Below, in pieces: positions 32,081-40,298 of a stretch of 64,000 nucleotides of DNA; position 1 is the stretch's first letter, and each line of letters begins with the position of its first letter. The notes under the pieces were generated by a model that made no database searches, was not told where the DNA came from, and saw only the letters and a program-made list of their open reading frames with translations. A program made the position numbers and the translations under genes. Origin of the DNA: Pirellulales bacterium (GTDB lineage Bacteria > Planctomycetota > Planctomycetia > Pirellulales > PALSA-1355); contig JALHMI010000004.1 in NCBI GenBank assembly GCA_022844125.1, positions 374,393 to 438,392 on the forward strand. The letters are read 5' to 3'.

Positions 32081-33937
32081 TTAGGGCTGTGAGGCGTGCA
32101 TCACGGGCTGCGCCGTCTTGGCTGCCAGCGCCCTGCGAGCCGCGGGCCCCAATGCCCCCACGGTCCACACGAGCGGGTACAACCGTTCGTAGTACCACAC
32201 TTTGCCGAAGTACCGCCCCAGCGGCGCGCACTCCGAATGCCGGTTCGCTTCGACGGCATCGGCGAGCCAGTGCATGGCACGCATCGCGGCGTCAATTTGC
32301 GGCTGAGCATCGCCGCAAGCGTACAAAGCCTGCGCCGCAAGCGCGGTCTCTTCAACACTGGCCGGGCCGCTTTTCACGTCCGCGCCAAAGCTGCCGTCCG
32401 CGCGCTGATTGACGGTCAGCCAGTCGAGCGCCCGCCGCGCGGCGAATAAATCCATTCGCCCCAGGTCGCGAAGCGCGAGCAGCACCTGTGCGGTGCCGTA
32501 GACGGGGTTTTCTCCTGCTGCACGATGCGGATTGCCGAACCGCAATGGAATCCACGATCCATCGCGCGCCTGCGTCGCCACAAGGTGCCGCAATCCCGCG
32601 TCGAGGGCCCCGCTGATTCGGCGATCGAGGTCTGTTCGCCGTGTTTCAGTAAGCGAGGCATCGGATAGCACGCTCTGCTGCCAGGCCTTGATTGCTCGCA
32701 GCGCTCGCGCGGTCATGTCGGCCCCGCTCGTGTCGAACGGCAATCCGCCGGAGCCGCGGCCGAACAACGGCCAGCCACCATCGGAGTTCTGCAGCGCCAG
32801 CAGAAAGTTCACGCCGGCCTGGGCCGCACCGACGATCTCCTCCGTGCGAATGCCAGCGTCGAATGCGGCCCGCAGGGCAATCAGCGCGCTCGCCGTGTCG
32901 TCACTGTTGGGCACTCCTCCGGGCAGATCGGTCCAGGCCCAGCCGCCAATCTCTACGCCACTGGCGTCACGCGTGCGAAGCTGGCAGCTCAGCAGCCAAT
33001 TCCAACATTGCGATTCGCGGGGATCTTCACCCGCCGCGGCCAGCGCGCCGGCGGCCAGCGTCGTGTTCCAGATCGCCAGGTTCGCACATAGCGGCCAACT
33101 GCCGTCGGGCCGCACCCCTGCGAGCAAAAACTCCACGCCGCGGCGAACGACCACATTATCCGCGCGATTGATTGCCGCCAGGCACATGACCACGAAACTC
33201 GTGAGCGGCGTCGATTCCAGAAATCCACCGCTCGAAGGCTGCTGCTCTTCCAGCTTCACCAGGCTCGATTCGCAAGTCGCGTCGCGCAAGATGCGCGCGA
33301 TCGGATTGGCCGGCTTGCGGTAAAAATGTCGGGCTTGCCCTACCGCCACCAGCATCGGAATCGAATAGCCCGCCAGGGGCAAGCGCAGGAGCTTGGCCAA
33401 CTGCCACGGCAGGCGTGTGGCCTCAAACGGCAGCGCCGGTACTTGTTTCCAATCCACGAGTCCGGCCAGCGCGTAGTTCGCGAGCACCGGCGCGGCGAGC
33501 GTTTTGCCGTAGCGTTGCTTGAGTCCTTTCACGCCGCCTTGCGCGGCGATGTAGGCGTCGGCTCGCTCCAAGAGACCCGGATGTCCGGCGGGCGTGCAGG
33601 TCAGCGCGAAGGCGGCGCGGACAACCATCGTGGCGGCAATGTTCGACGGGCTCAGGTCGGTGTCGCCCCAGCCGCCGTCAGTGTTTTGATGTTTGGCGAG
33701 CCAACGCAGGCTGCCGATGATAAGTTCACTCAGCGCGCATTCGCGCTGCTCGTCGACAATCCGTCCGCCCGCCAGTGGCGCATGGCGATCCACTATCGCC
33801 AAGGCGCTGATCGCGGTGGCAGTCGAGAGAGGTGAACTGGAGACACGGCCGATCCAATGTCCGTCGGCAGTGCTTTCTGCAAGTAAGTCGCATCGGGCCG
33901 TTGCATAGGCGGCCAGAAGGCGGTCGGGATCGACCAT
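32081..33937 (-). CDS. Squalene-hopene-cyclase-like protein with NSDD in place of DxDD
   Basis: A 618-residue protein with the QW-type alpha-barrel repeats of triterpene cyclases: GGWGDT (88-93), GGFLEST, GSWPL, GGWAWTDLP, GGWPLFGRG, GSWIPL and GSFGAD. The catalytic loop is GGVPNSDDTAS at about 341-351. In squalene-hopene cyclases it is DxDDTA, with the central Asp as proton donor. Here the first Asp is Asn (N344) while D346 and D347 are kept. The family cyclises squalene to hopene or related triterpenes at the membrane. The Asn change could tune or lower the activity, or mark a paralogue with another substrate. ATG 33937 has GAGGG 11 bases upstream and a promoter-like pair further back. Confidence 0.82.
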   Translation of the reverse strand: MVDPDRLLAAYATARCDLLAESTADGHWIGRVSSSPLSTATAISALAIVDRHAPLAGGRIVDEQRECALSELIIGSLRWLAKHQNTDGGWGDTDLSPSNIAATMVVRAAFALTCTPAGHPGLLERADAYIAAQGGVKGLKQRYGKTLAAPVLANYALAGLVDWKQVPALPFEATRLPWQLAKLLRLPLAGYSIPMLVAVGQARHFYRKPANPIARILRDATCESSLVKLEEQQPSSGGFLESTPLTSFVVMCLAAINRADNVVVRRGVEFLLAGVRPDGSWPLCANLAIWNTTLAAGALAAAGEDPRESQCWNWLLSCQLRTRDASGVEIGGWAWTDLPGGVPNSDDTASALIALRAAFDAGIRTEEIVGAAQAGVNFLLALQNSDGGWPLFGRGSGGLPFDTSGADMTARALRAIKAWQQSVLSDASLTETRRTDLDRRISGALDAGLRHLVATQARDGSWIPLRFGNPHRAAGENPVYGTAQVLLALRDLGRMDLFAARRALDWLTVNQRADGSFGADVKSGPASVEETALAAQALYACGDAQPQIDAAMRAMHWLADAVEANRHSECAPLGRYFGKVWYYERLYPLVWTVGALGPAARRALAAKTAQPVMHASQP

Positions 33938-34064
33938 CGGGTGTCATGCCCTCGGTGGACAAAAGCGGTTCGAAGTGGTTCCGGCCATCGACAGCGGGAC
34001 AGGCGGCGCGATTTCCTTCGCGCTCGCGGTTGCCCGCTGGGCCAGAGCGAACCGTGAGAGTTCA

Positions 34065-34094
34065 ATTGTATTCAGCCGCAGCCTGCAATGTCGA
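34065..34094 (-). promoter_or_regulatory. Promoter for the triterpene-cyclase-like gene
   Basis: On the minus strand, TCGACA (34094-34089) and TACAAT (34070-34065) are separated by 18 bases. Transcription would start near 34058, about 120 bases before the gene. Confidence 0.5.
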
Positions 34095-34197
34095 GACTTC
34101 GCTGCGGGCCACCCCCAGCAGGACGGACATCCCTCAGCCTCCCGGGGATTTTCTCAGAGAACGGCATTCCTAAGCGCAAGTGTTTACGCTGCTTCAC

Positions 34198-34241
34198 CAA
34201 ACGAAAAAGGCCCTGCATGGGTTGGCACGCCATGCAGGGCC
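34198..34241 (-). terminator. Rho-independent terminator after the redoxin/cytochrome c/monooxygenase gene
   Basis: GGCCCTGCATGG (34209-34220) and CCATGCAGGGCC (34230-34241) form a perfect 12-base stem with a 9-base loop. On the minus strand it is followed by TTTTTCGTTT. It lies about 50 bases after the stop of the 771-residue gene. Confidence 0.9.
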
Positions 34242-34292
34242 AAACGCGCAAGATGGGCTAATGCGCGTTGACGGTCCAAATTGTGCCGTTGG

Positions 34293-36608
34293 TTACTTCT
34301 GGGCGACCGATGTCCCCTCCGTCATCAGCCGGACGACCTGCTCCAGCAACTTCACGGCCTCGGGCGGAAACGCTTCGGCCTCGGCACTCCAGAAGTTCAC
34401 GGTCGCGCGTCGGCCATCCAGCATCACGGGAATGTGCATGCTGGACCGAATGTCCTTCCGCGACATGCCCGACATGATCGAGCCCTTGGTCTCGGCCAGG
34501 CTGGGGTTTACCACGGTCTTGTCTCCCGCGGCATACTCGGCCAGCGACTGTCCTTTGATACGCACAACCGTCGATTGGCTTTCCAGCGACGAACGCACGC
34601 CGAGTCGCTGCTCCATGTGAGCCAGTCGCAGCCGATCACCATCGATGACCGTGACGCACATCCGGTCCAGTTGCGGGACCAGTTCAAACAGTTGCAGCAC
34701 GAAAGGCTCGAAGTTCTTCTCCGAATCGAGAGCCCCGGCCGCCTGAACTTTCAGGTCATTGGTCAGAATGGCGGTGTCCGCCGTGGCGAGGAACTCCTTC
34801 ACGCGCGTCGACTCGGCTCCTGGCGGCTGCGTCAGGTCCTGATCGGCCAGCGCCATCTCGAACCAGCCGAACATCATCTCTTCCCAGGTCTGCTCACCCC
34901 AGCCCACCTCGACCGTGGGATCGGGATTCGCCAGGTTGTCTTCCGAGTTGTCGAAATGCGCCACGCAGTGCATCCGCGTGCCGCGCGGCAGATACTTTGG
35001 CTCGGCCAGCTCATAGGTCGTCTGCCAGCCGAAGTCGTAACCGGGAATCCAGAGGATCGTCTCGGTCTTGCCGTCCGGATAGATCAGGTCGTAGCGGAAG
35101 TCCTTGCCGCGGACGTGCATGTGCGGCGAGACCGTCAGCAGCAGCGAGTTGTGGCGGAAGTGATAGTCCGCTTCCACCTTGTGATTGTCCGCGTGCGGCG
35201 GAATCTTGAACGTGAAGCTCGCCGCGTTCTGCACGGCAACTTCCTTCTTGACCGTCTTGGGATCGGCGAACACAAAGCCCGCGTAGCTGCGGTCCGGCTG
35301 CTTGGCGCCATTGGCCGTGTAGTGCATCTCGAACAGCAGCTTTGTCCCCTTCTGCACAAATCGGGCATAACCCTCGGGCAGCGGTTCTTGCCGTAGCCCC
35401 GGAGCGAACGCTCCCAGCCAATTCGAGCGCAGCCGGCCAGCCTGACCCGTCGGCGCGACGCCCGGCGGAACCAGGTACACGATGATGTGATGCACCACCG
35501 CAGGATTCCCCGGCACGCACTCCAAGGCCGCAATCCACTTGTCTTCGGTCCAGCCTGGGTCGACCACGAACCGCTGGTACTCGATCGTACCGCTGGCCGG
35601 AACTTCATAGGGCTCGTCGGCCATGTAGATCACCTGGTCGGGCTGGGGAATCTGCCAGCCTTCCGGGAACACTGGCGTTGGCGGCAGATCTTTCGGATCC
35701 CCCTCGGGAGCGCCGTTGTCGACCCAGGTAAAGATCAATTCTTTCTCTTTGTCCGTAAGCCGGGCGTCGTTCTTGAAGTGACCCACCGACGGATCGGCAT
35801 GCCAGGGGGGCATCCGCCGCTCGGCCACCACTTCGCGAATCATCTCCGCCCAACCCACGCACTGTTCGTAGGTATTCATCGGGAAGGGGCCAATCTGCCC
35901 CTCGCGATGGCAGGCCACGCAGTTGGCGTTGAAGATCGGTGCGATGTCCTTGGTGAACGTCACGGCGCTATCGGCGACCGGCTCCTTCACGCGGCCGATG
36001 TGGCAACCCTGTGCGAGTGTCACCGGTTCACTCACGGGCTTGCCGGCCAGCAGCTCGTCAATTGCAACCGCCAGATCGCGGCGGTTCGGTTCGTTCCGCT
36101 GATAGGCGATGCCGTTTCCCTGGAAGCCGAACTGATCGTCCACGCGGCCCCAATAGCGAATCACGCGATCACTATCCAGCACGAAGATTTCGGGTGTGCG
36201 AATCGCCCCGAACTGATCGGCGATCACGTTGTTCACGTCCTTCAGCACGGGAAATTTGATCCCGTGCCGGCGAGCGTAATGCTCGAGCTCCGCGATCGAA
36301 TCCTGCTGGTTGGCGTCCACTACCAGGAACGCCACGGCCTTGTCGGCAAACTCATCGGCCATCGCGGCGAGCCGCGGACCGTAGAGTTTTGCCAGCGGGC
36401 ACTCGGTGCCCATGAATGCCACGACAACCAGCTTCTTGTCCGCGAAGTCCGCGAGCTTGTGCTCACGACCGTCAAAGTCGTTGGCCGTGAAGCCCTCGAT
36501 CTTGCGGCCTATCGGGGAATCCTGCGGACTCTCCGCGCGCAGCCCCGCACACGGAAGCGTCACTAAGGCGAACGCCAATCCTGCCAACCAGAGAAACCGC
36601 ATGCCCAT
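34293..36608 (-). CDS. Secreted redoxin / cytochrome c / copper monooxygenase-like / GAF fusion protein
   Basis: A 771-residue exported protein. After a signal peptide (1-26) come an AhpC/TlpA-like redoxin domain (about 31-195) with one active-site Cys (C70 in FMGTECPLAKLYGP), and a cytochrome c haem site CVACH (C230-H234) with MPPWH at 266-270 as a possible axial-ligand region. A copper type II ascorbate-dependent monooxygenase C-terminal-like domain follows (about 330-600), with AVVHHIIVYL, LLFEMHYT, SPHMHVRGKDF and MHCVAHFDN as candidate Cu ligands. A C-terminal GAF-like domain (about 650-765) begins near LDRMCVTVIDGDRLRLA. The first three domains in this order occur in planctomycete proteins; the GAF-like tail is a weaker call. 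ATG 36608 has GGAGG 8 bases upstream. A strong terminator follows. Confidence 0.82.
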   Translation of the reverse strand: MGMRFLWLAGLAFALVTLPCAGLRAESPQDSPIGRKIEGFTANDFDGREHKLADFADKKLVVVAFMGTECPLAKLYGPRLAAMADEFADKAVAFLVVDANQQDSIAELEHYARRHGIKFPVLKDVNNVIADQFGAIRTPEIFVLDSDRVIRYWGRVDDQFGFQGNGIAYQRNEPNRRDLAVAIDELLAGKPVSEPVTLAQGCHIGRVKEPVADSAVTFTKDIAPIFNANCVACHREGQIGPFPMNTYEQCVGWAEMIREVVAERRMPPWHADPSVGHFKNDARLTDKEKELIFTWVDNGAPEGDPKDLPPTPVFPEGWQIPQPDQVIYMADEPYEVPASGTIEYQRFVVDPGWTEDKWIAALECVPGNPAVVHHIIVYLVPPGVAPTGQAGRLRSNWLGAFAPGLRQEPLPEGYARFVQKGTKLLFEMHYTANGAKQPDRSYAGFVFADPKTVKKEVAVQNAASFTFKIPPHADNHKVEADYHFRHNSLLLTVSPHMHVRGKDFRYDLIYPDGKTETILWIPGYDFGWQTTYELAEPKYLPRGTRMHCVAHFDNSEDNLANPDPTVEVGWGEQTWEEMMFGWFEMALADQDLTQPPGAESTRVKEFLATADTAILTNDLKVQAAGALDSEKNFEPFVLQLFELVPQLDRMCVTVIDGDRLRLAHMEQRLGVRSSLESQSTVVRIKGQSLAEYAAGDKTVVNPSLAETKGSIMSGMSRKDIRSSMHIPVMLDGRRATVNFWSAEAEAFPPEAVKLLEQVVRLMTEGTSVAQK

Positions 36609-36873
36609 CAGTCGATCCTCCGTTTGCCCTCATCTGGGAGGGCGGGTGTTTTGCGCCCGATTCGTTTGCAGTCCTGGCAAGTGTCCGGTCGGGCAGCCGG
36701 CGCGCGTGAATGGGTCGCGGCATGATGCAATTTGTATACCCGTGTTGTAAGTCCGCAACTTGCAAGGGGTAGACGCAAGCAAGCGCTGTGCGGCGTGCCA
36801 GAGCGGCGCGCGCGGTGCACGCACCAGATGGGCGGAAAGGGCACGGAAATACGCTGGGGCTACCACATAAACG

Positions 36874-37083
36874 TCAGCCCCGGGTACGACTGGCGAGCCA
36901 GATCAGCGGTCCGATTAGGCCCACCAAAGCCGCAAGAAAGATGACGAGTTTAGTCGCCGGGAATACGGTGAGAGCCAGCACCACGGCCAGCGGCGTCGTC
37001 ATTAGGGGCACCGTAGTGAGCAGGACCGGAGGTAGAGGGATGCGCTGCCGCACTTTGCCGGTAGACGACTTTGAGTCTGACAT
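36874..37083 (-). CDS. Small membrane protein with two hydrophobic segments
   Basis: A 69-residue protein. MSDSKSSTGKVRQRIPLPP is a polar, basic N-terminus, then two adjacent hydrophobic stretches (VLLTTVPLMTTPLAVVLAL; LVIFLAALVGLIGPLIWLAS) end in a positively charged tail. It would be a small inner-membrane hairpin protein. ATG 37083 is chosen over the upstream start at 37122 because it opens the polar leader. No family recognised. It is divergent from the PfkB gene, whose promoter lies about 110 bases away. Confidence 0.55.
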   Translation of the reverse strand: MSDSKSSTGKVRQRIPLPPVLLTTVPLMTTPLAVVLALTVFPATKLVIFLAALVGLIGPLIWLASRTRG

Positions 37084-37191
37084 TGCCCGCCTCGCGTTGT
37101 CGGAACGGAACCCTAATGGCATACAGACCCTCTACAAGAATCGTACCAATTTCGCGAGATGCCTGTGAATCAGGCGTGGCCGATGGCCCGG

Positions 37192-37220
37192 TTGCGACAA
37201 AACACCCGCCCGCCGATAAT
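37192..37220 (+). promoter_or_regulatory. Promoter for the PfkB-family kinase gene
   Basis: TTGCGA (37192-37197) and GATAAT (37215-37220) are separated by 17 bases. Transcription would start near 37227, about 50 bases before ATG 37278. Confidence 0.65.
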
Positions 37221-37277
37221 GAGCCGCTTTGCACACCCCCAGCTTCAGCTTTTACTGCTTTGGGAGATTTTGCCGTT

Positions 37278-38180
37278 ATGTCGCTTTTGGTTGTTGGCAG
37301 CGTGGCTTTGGATAGCGTCGAGACCCCCACCGACAAGCGCGACAACGTGCTCGGCGGCTCCGCCGTGTTCTTCTCCTATGCCGCCAGCTACTTCACCGAC
37401 GTCCGCCTCGTCGGCGTCGTCGGCGAAGACTGGCCCAGCGAACATACCGAGCTCCTCAAAAAGCAGAAGATCGACGTCTCGGGCCTGCAGGTCATCCCCG
37501 GCGCGAAGACCTTCCGCTGGCGCGGCAAGTACCAGCCGAACATGAACGACCGTGAAACGCTCGAAATTCACCTCAACGTGTTTGAGAAGTTCGACCCGCA
37601 GATTCCCGCCAGCTATCAGGATTGCCAGTTCCTGTTCCTGGCGAACGGCACGCCCACGCTCCAGATGCATGTCCTCGAGCAGCTTCCCAACGCGAAGCTG
37701 GTCGTGGCCGACACGATGGACCTCTGGATCAACATCCAGAACGACGAACTCAAAGCCCTCATGAAGCGGCTCGACGGCCTCGTGCTCAACGACTCCGAGG
37801 CCAAGCTCCTCACCGGCGATGAAAACCTCGTCCGCGCGGGTCACAAGGTCCGCGAGATGGGTCCCAAGTTCGTCGTCATCAAGAAGGGCGAACACGGGGC
37901 GATGTTCTTTAGCAAGGACGAAACCTATGTGATGCCTGCCTATCCCACGCCCGACGTCATCGACCCGACCGGCGCCGGCGACAGCTTCGCGGGCGGCATG
38001 ATGGGCTACCTCGCTTCCAAGAAAGAAGCCACGCCACAAACGCTGAAGGAAGCCTTGGCCTACGGCACGATCGTGGCCAGCTACAACGTCGAGGACTTCA
38101 GCCTTGAGCGGATGAAGCAGATCGGCCGCCCCGAACTCGAATCGCGGATGAAGGATTACCGGCGGATGCTGTCGTTCTAG
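37278..38180 (+). CDS. PfkB-family carbohydrate/nucleoside kinase
   Basis: A 300-residue ribokinase-fold kinase. The first PfkB motif is near LGGSAVFFSYAASYFTDVRL, and the second, DPTGAGDSFAGGMMGYLA, carries the catalytic base D235 and the anion hole. The N-terminus LLVVGSVALDSVETPTDKRD is the substrate-proximal strand; the pattern GSVALD is like the sugar/adenosine kinase branch, but the specificity cannot be named. KGEHGAMFF lies in the ATP-binding region. ATG 37278 matches the start of the fold; the open frame upstream to 37071 is non-coding. It has a good promoter and is probably a single-gene unit; a palindromic repeat begins 6 bases after its stop. Confidence 0.92.
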   Translation: MSLLVVGSVALDSVETPTDKRDNVLGGSAVFFSYAASYFTDVRLVGVVGEDWPSEHTELLKKQKIDVSGLQVIPGAKTFRWRGKYQPNMNDRETLEIHLNVFEKFDPQIPASYQDCQFLFLANGTPTLQMHVLEQLPNAKLVVADTMDLWINIQNDELKALMKRLDGLVLNDSEAKLLTGDENLVRAGHKVREMGPKFVVIKKGEHGAMFFSKDETYVMPAYPTPDVIDPTGAGDSFAGGMMGYLASKKEATPQTLKEALAYGTIVASYNVEDFSLERMKQIGRPELESRMKDYRRMLSF

Positions 38181-38185
38181 CTCTT

Positions 38186-38208
38186 CGTAACCCGACGCGT
38201 GAGCGAGG
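38186..38208 (+). repeat. Dispersed palindromic repeat, family A (partial copy)
   Basis: CGTAACCCGACGCGTGAGCG and the AGG after it match the left arm of the full element at 46978-47050. It lies 6 bases after the PfkB stop. Confidence 0.6.
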
Positions 38209-38330
38209 ATTTTTATTCCGGTGGTCGTGACAACCTGATGTCAGTGAGCCTGGTGGCCCAATAGGGTTCAAGGGGACATTGGCGCGAAGGAATGTTTTGA
38301 TGTCATTTGGCGGTTGACCTGATCCACCTT

Positions 38331-38364
38331 GTTGCTGCGCAACACCGACAAGGCGTTGTCGGTG
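38331..38364 (+). repeat. Double-hairpin repeat, family B, copy 1
   Basis: Two adjacent hairpins: GTTG ctgcg CAAC (38331-38343) and CACCGACAA ggcg TTGTCGGTG (38343-38364, perfect 9-base stem). An inverted copy with the same order of hairpins is at 43822-43854, about 5.5 kb away. Confidence 0.65.
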
Positions 38365-38399
38365 CTACCCGATCTTCACTTTCAGTCGCTTCGCCCGCG

Positions 38400-38405
38400 T
38401 ATAAT
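38400..38405 (+). promoter_or_regulatory. Possible -10 element close to the thpR start
   Basis: A perfect TATAAT lies 14 bases before ATG 38420. No good -35 is seen. If used, the transcript would have almost no leader. Confidence 0.35.
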
Positions 38406-38419
38406 CCACTTCGCACCCC

Positions 38420-38998
38420 ATGTCCGAAACCCTTCGCACCTTTGTCGCCGTCGAAATCCCGCTCGAAGTGCGCGACCGCGCGCGGCGCGTGATCGCGGCT
38501 CTCGACACCACGCCGGCCAAGGTCAAATGGGTCGAGCCGCAAAACCTCCACTGGACTCTCAAGTTTCTGGGCGAAGTGGACATCGTCGACACGCCCGCCG
38601 TCTGCGAAGCGGTCCGCCGCGCGGCGGAACCCCTGGCCGCTTTTGACCTTGGTGTCTGGGGCGTCGGAGCTTTTCCCGACATCACTCGCCCGCGCACCGT
38701 GTGGCTGGGCGTGGACGAAGGGGGCGAGGCAATGATCGAGTTGCACGACGCCATCGAGTTCGAGCTCTCGAAGCTCGGCTACCGGCCCGAGAACCGCCGG
38801 TTCCGCCCCCACCTGACCATCGGCCGCGTGCGGCAGAGCCCCGAGGGGATCCCAGCGCTGGGAGCCCTGATCGAGCAGCATGCCGAATTTGACGGCGGCG
38901 TGACCATGATCGACGAGGTGGTCGTCTTTTCCAGCGAGCTCCATCGCGACGGTCCCACCTACGAGCCGCTCTCCCATGTCGAACTCAAGGGGCATTAG
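38420..38998 (+). CDS. thpR: RNA 2',3'-cyclic phosphodiesterase (ThpR / LigT family)
   Basis: A 192-residue member of the 2H phosphoesterase family. The two HxTx motifs are HWTL (H44, T46, in NLHWTLKFLGEV) and HLTIGR (H131, T133, in FRPHLTIGRV), with the expected length of about 185. The N-terminus RTFVAVEIPLEVRDRAR is typical. The enzyme opens 2',3'-cyclic phosphates on RNA and was first described as a 2'-5' RNA ligase. ATG 38420 is the family start. It stands alone between repeat-bearing gaps on both sides. Confidence 0.94.
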   Translation: MSETLRTFVAVEIPLEVRDRARRVIAALDTTPAKVKWVEPQNLHWTLKFLGEVDIVDTPAVCEAVRRAAEPLAAFDLGVWGVGAFPDITRPRTVWLGVDEGGEAMIELHDAIEFELSKLGYRPENRRFRPHLTIGRVRQSPEGIPALGALIEQHAEFDGGVTMIDEVVVFSSELHRDGPTYEPLSHVELKGH

Positions 38999-39007
38999 GA
39001 AGGTCTC

Positions 39008-39060
39008 ACTCACGCGTCGCGTTAGGATTCTGCCGCTTGCGTGCTCCGTCATAACCCGAC
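39008..39060. repeat. Degenerate copy of palindromic repeat family A
   Basis: TCACTCACGCGTCGCGTTAG followed about 25 bases later by CATAACCCGAC resembles the arms of the 46978-47050 element, with mismatches. Confidence 0.45.
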
Positions 39061-39120
39061 CTGTGCTTGGAGACCGCCCCGCCGCAGGATTTTGGCTCCT
39101 CTTGTGTTTTGTGTCTTCTC

Positions 39121-39323
39121 GGCCTTAGGCCGGCAACATGCCAGCCCCGGGCCGCCCGGGGTATCGTTCCAATCAGTCCATCCAGCCCTGAAGGGCGACA
39201 CTTGTTTTCAGGCATGGGTCGGCCAGAGAGGTTCTGCCCCTACAGGGCGAGCTGCAATTCAGGCGGGGCCTATTTCTTTCCCCGGGCGATGCCCGTGGCT
39301 GACATGTTGCACGCCTTCGGCGT
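39121..39323. repeat. Chain of six short GC hairpins
   Basis: Six small perfect palindromes lie in a row in the thpR to lipoprotein gap: GGCCTTAGGCC (39121), CCCCGGG cc GCCCGGGG-type (39145-39161), GCCCTGAAGGGC (39185), GCCC ctaca GGGC (39236), GGGC gat GCCC (39284) and CGCCTTCGGCG (39313). No ORF in any frame uses it. It looks like a dispersed, RNA-structured repeat rather than a gene. Confidence 0.5.
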
Positions 39324-39632
39324 AAAGAGCCTGATTGGCCTTTCGAGGTCGAACATGTACGGGCAAGCCGGCCCAGTCCCCTCCCGCCCGGTTGTACTTT
39401 TTTTGAACTCGGCGGCTATAATCGAATGAGGAAAGTTGGCGGCCATCCAGACGGTGCGAGCCGTGCCTCTTAACCTGCCCGAGGCACTGAGTTTACGTTG
39501 AATCCCTCCCCCCGCGTGCTCGCTGCTGGCCATCCGCTCTGCTTTCCCACGCCGCGTTAGGCTGACGAACGTTTTTCCGCGCCTCGGGCTACACGCCGGC
39601 GGCCACACTTCCAACGAGATAAACGAGCGCTG
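39324..39632. other. Intergenic region upstream of the lipoprotein gene
   Basis: About 310 bases, no gene. TATAAT at 39417-39422 with TTGTAC at 39392-39397 (19-base spacer) is a possible promoter, leaving a leader of about 200 bases. Confidence 0.4.
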
Positions 39633-40298
39633 ATGTTTTTCCTCCGCCAAGTGACTCTTGTGGCGATCGGCTGCCTGGCCATTGTTGGCTGCAGCGACAA
39701 GCCGCCGATCACCAGCTACACCGTCAAAAAACCCGAGCCGCTGCCGGCGATGCCCAATCCGCACGATGCAGGCTTGCCCAAGACGCTCCCCGGCCAGGAT
39801 GCTCCGCCGCCCACCGGCGAACCGACCGATCGTACGCTGGCCGTGATCGTGCCCACCACGCCGCAAGGCTGGTTCTTCAAACTCACCGGTCCGGAGGCTG
39901 CCGTCGCCGCCGTCGAACCGGCGTTCAATGATTTTCTCAAGACCGTCAAGTTTGCCGATGGCCAGCCCACCTGGACACTGCCCGAGGGCTGGCAACAGCA
40001 GCCGGGCAACGCCTTCCGTTTCGCGACGCTGGTGATTCCCGGCGAGGGGAAGCCGCTCGAGCTCACCGTCTCTGGCCTGCCGAATTCCGGCAGCGACAAC
40101 GTTGCGTACGTCTTGCAGAATGTGAACCGCTGGCGTGGGCAACTTCAGCTTGCTTCCATCGCGGCCGATGCACTCGCGACCGAGACCAAGACGATCGACG
40201 TCGGCGGCACCAGCTCGACGCTCGTGAACCTGGCCGGCCATGCGGCGGCGGGCGGCATGCAACCACCTTTTGCGTCTGGAGCTCCGAATGGCAACTGA
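39633..40298 (+). CDS. Secreted lipoprotein linked to the cytochrome c assembly gene
   Basis: A 221-residue lipoprotein. The signal peptide MFFLRQVTLVAIGCLAIVGC ends in a lipobox, with Cys at 20. A Pro-rich linker (KKPEPLPAMPNPHDAGLP) follows, then a domain with LAVIVPTTPQGWFFKLTGPE, FNDFLKTVKFADGQPTWTLP, GWQQQPGNAFRFATLVIP and LQNVNRWRGQLQLASI. It resembles a family often found beside planctomycete cytochrome c assembly genes, but its function is unknown. Its stop overlaps the start of the ResB-CcsA gene (ATGGCAACTGA), so the two are translated together. An outer-membrane or periplasmic accessory to cytochrome c maturation is a reasonable inference. Confidence 0.8.
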   Translation: MFFLRQVTLVAIGCLAIVGCSDKPPITSYTVKKPEPLPAMPNPHDAGLPKTLPGQDAPPPTGEPTDRTLAVIVPTTPQGWFFKLTGPEAAVAAVEPAFNDFLKTVKFADGQPTWTLPEGWQQQPGNAFRFATLVIPGEGKPLELTVSGLPNSGSDNVAYVLQNVNRWRGQLQLASIAADALATETKTIDVGGTSSTLVNLAGHAAAGGMQPPFASGAPNGN

